Of a stretch of 64,000 nucleotides of DNA, positions 63,956 through 64,000 are shown piece by piece. Made by a program: the position numbers and the translations under genes. This DNA comes from Natrinema hispanicum (lineage in GTDB: Archaea > Halobacteriota > Halobacteria > Halobacteriales > Natrialbaceae): the NCBI RefSeq assembly GCF_900111485.1, contig NZ_FOIC01000004.1, forward strand, positions 212,604 to 276,603. The letters are read 5' to 3'. How positions within the stretch are numbered: the first letter of the stretch is position 1; every line of letters starts with the position of its first letter. The notes beneath the pieces are model-generated. The model did no database searches. It saw only the letters and a program-made list of their open reading frames with translations, and was not told where the DNA came from.

Positions 63956-64000
63956 ATGAGTGGAGGCGGCGAATCGACGTTCCCAGAGGGTCGCCCACTC
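63956..64000 (+). CDS. Possible start of a gene running off the window
   Basis: ATG at 63956 opens a frame of 15 codons (SGGGESTFPEGRPL after Met) to the window edge. Composition returns to the GC-rich, haloarchaeal style here. No ribosome binding site or well-placed TATA box, so this is only a suggestion. Confidence 0.3.
   Translation, partial: MSGGGESTFPEGRPL

Larger units (their letters stand above)
63329..64000. other. 672-base region without a convincing complete gene
   Basis: No convincing complete reading frame is found. It contains a compact group of hairpins (63520-63647), a 15-base motif shared with 38586-38600, a long hairpin (63906-63939) and a possible gene start at 63956. The right part (63740-63960) is richer in A and T than the rest of the window, as seen near mobile elements, but no transposase is inside. 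Confidence 0.6.

Overview
This window is chromosomal DNA of an extremely halophilic archaeon (class Halobacteria). The predicted proteins are strongly acidic, the DNA is GC-rich, and many genes have a TATA box about 25-30 bases before the start codon with no ribosome binding site, as in leaderless haloarchaeal transcripts. The gene set is haloarchaeal: split ribosomal and RNA polymerase operons, isopentenyl phosphate kinase, fused D-lactate dehydrogenase, gamma-glutamylcysteine ligase, a HalOD1 protein and tiny CxxC proteins. A genus cannot be fixed; the Natrialba/Natrinema group is only a guess. No CRISPR array, rRNA, complete insertion sequence or prophage was seen.

Layout. 1-367: end of moaA. 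556-6790: a long rightward information-processing cluster: tRNA-Ser(GCT), rps13-rps4-rps11-rpoD, tRNA-Leu(CAG), rpl18e-rpl13-rps9-rpoN-rpoK-eno-rps2. 6876-17291: a leftward HTH-ThiN regulator, then the isoprenoid/RNA cluster mvk-ipk, a leftward trkA-trkH potassium uptake pair set inside it, and rnj-idsA-gltX. 17315-23180 (leftward): a CxxC microprotein, DUF456 and SLC13-type membrane proteins, an unknown membrane protein and tmcA. 23490-24824: rpl7ae-rps28e-rpl24e-ndk behind a structured leader. 25057-30724: a winged-helix regulator, sod, fused lactate dehydrogenase and an M24-fold protein that appears to lack two metal-binding Asp residues. 30749-38529 (leftward): gshA with a winged-helix gene, an acyl-CoA ligase, nop5-flpA, DUF63, an inositol monophosphatase-family enzyme and a protoglobin. 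38907-49664: membrane proteins, tRNA-Leu(CAA), small enzymes (M14-like deacylase, glutaredoxin, patatin, Tat-exported sugar dehydrogenase, PAPS-reductase-family protein) and an aldo/keto reductase. 49814-63328: amidase, PAC2 protein, a split NOL1/NOP2/Sun methyltransferase, CitG-like plus DUF447, an antiporter, rps17e, asd, HalOD1, a 2-hydroxyacid dehydrogenase, a geranylgeranyl reductase-family protein and a CxxC microprotein. 63329-64000 holds no convincing complete gene but has several hairpins.

How genes work together. Translation and RNA maturation dominate: ribosomal proteins, three RNA polymerase subunits, L7Ae with Nop5 and fibrillarin (the C/D guide RNP core), TmcA and a Nop2/Sun methyltransferase for RNA modification, RNase J for decay and GltX for charging. 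mvk, ipk, idsA and the reductase-family gene are steps of archaeal ether-lipid synthesis. sod, gshA, glutaredoxin and protoglobin fit redox and oxygen handling; trkAH and the antiporter fit salt homeostasis.

The most unusual signal is a family of about 80-bp imperfect inverted repeats scattered between genes (15418, 40531, 57739, 60187, with shortened copies at 62831 and 38656). Three copies begin exactly on the last base of a neighbouring gene's stop codon, and two carry a second hairpin beside them. Further candidates are structured leaders in front of rnj, rpl7ae, rpl18e and asd.
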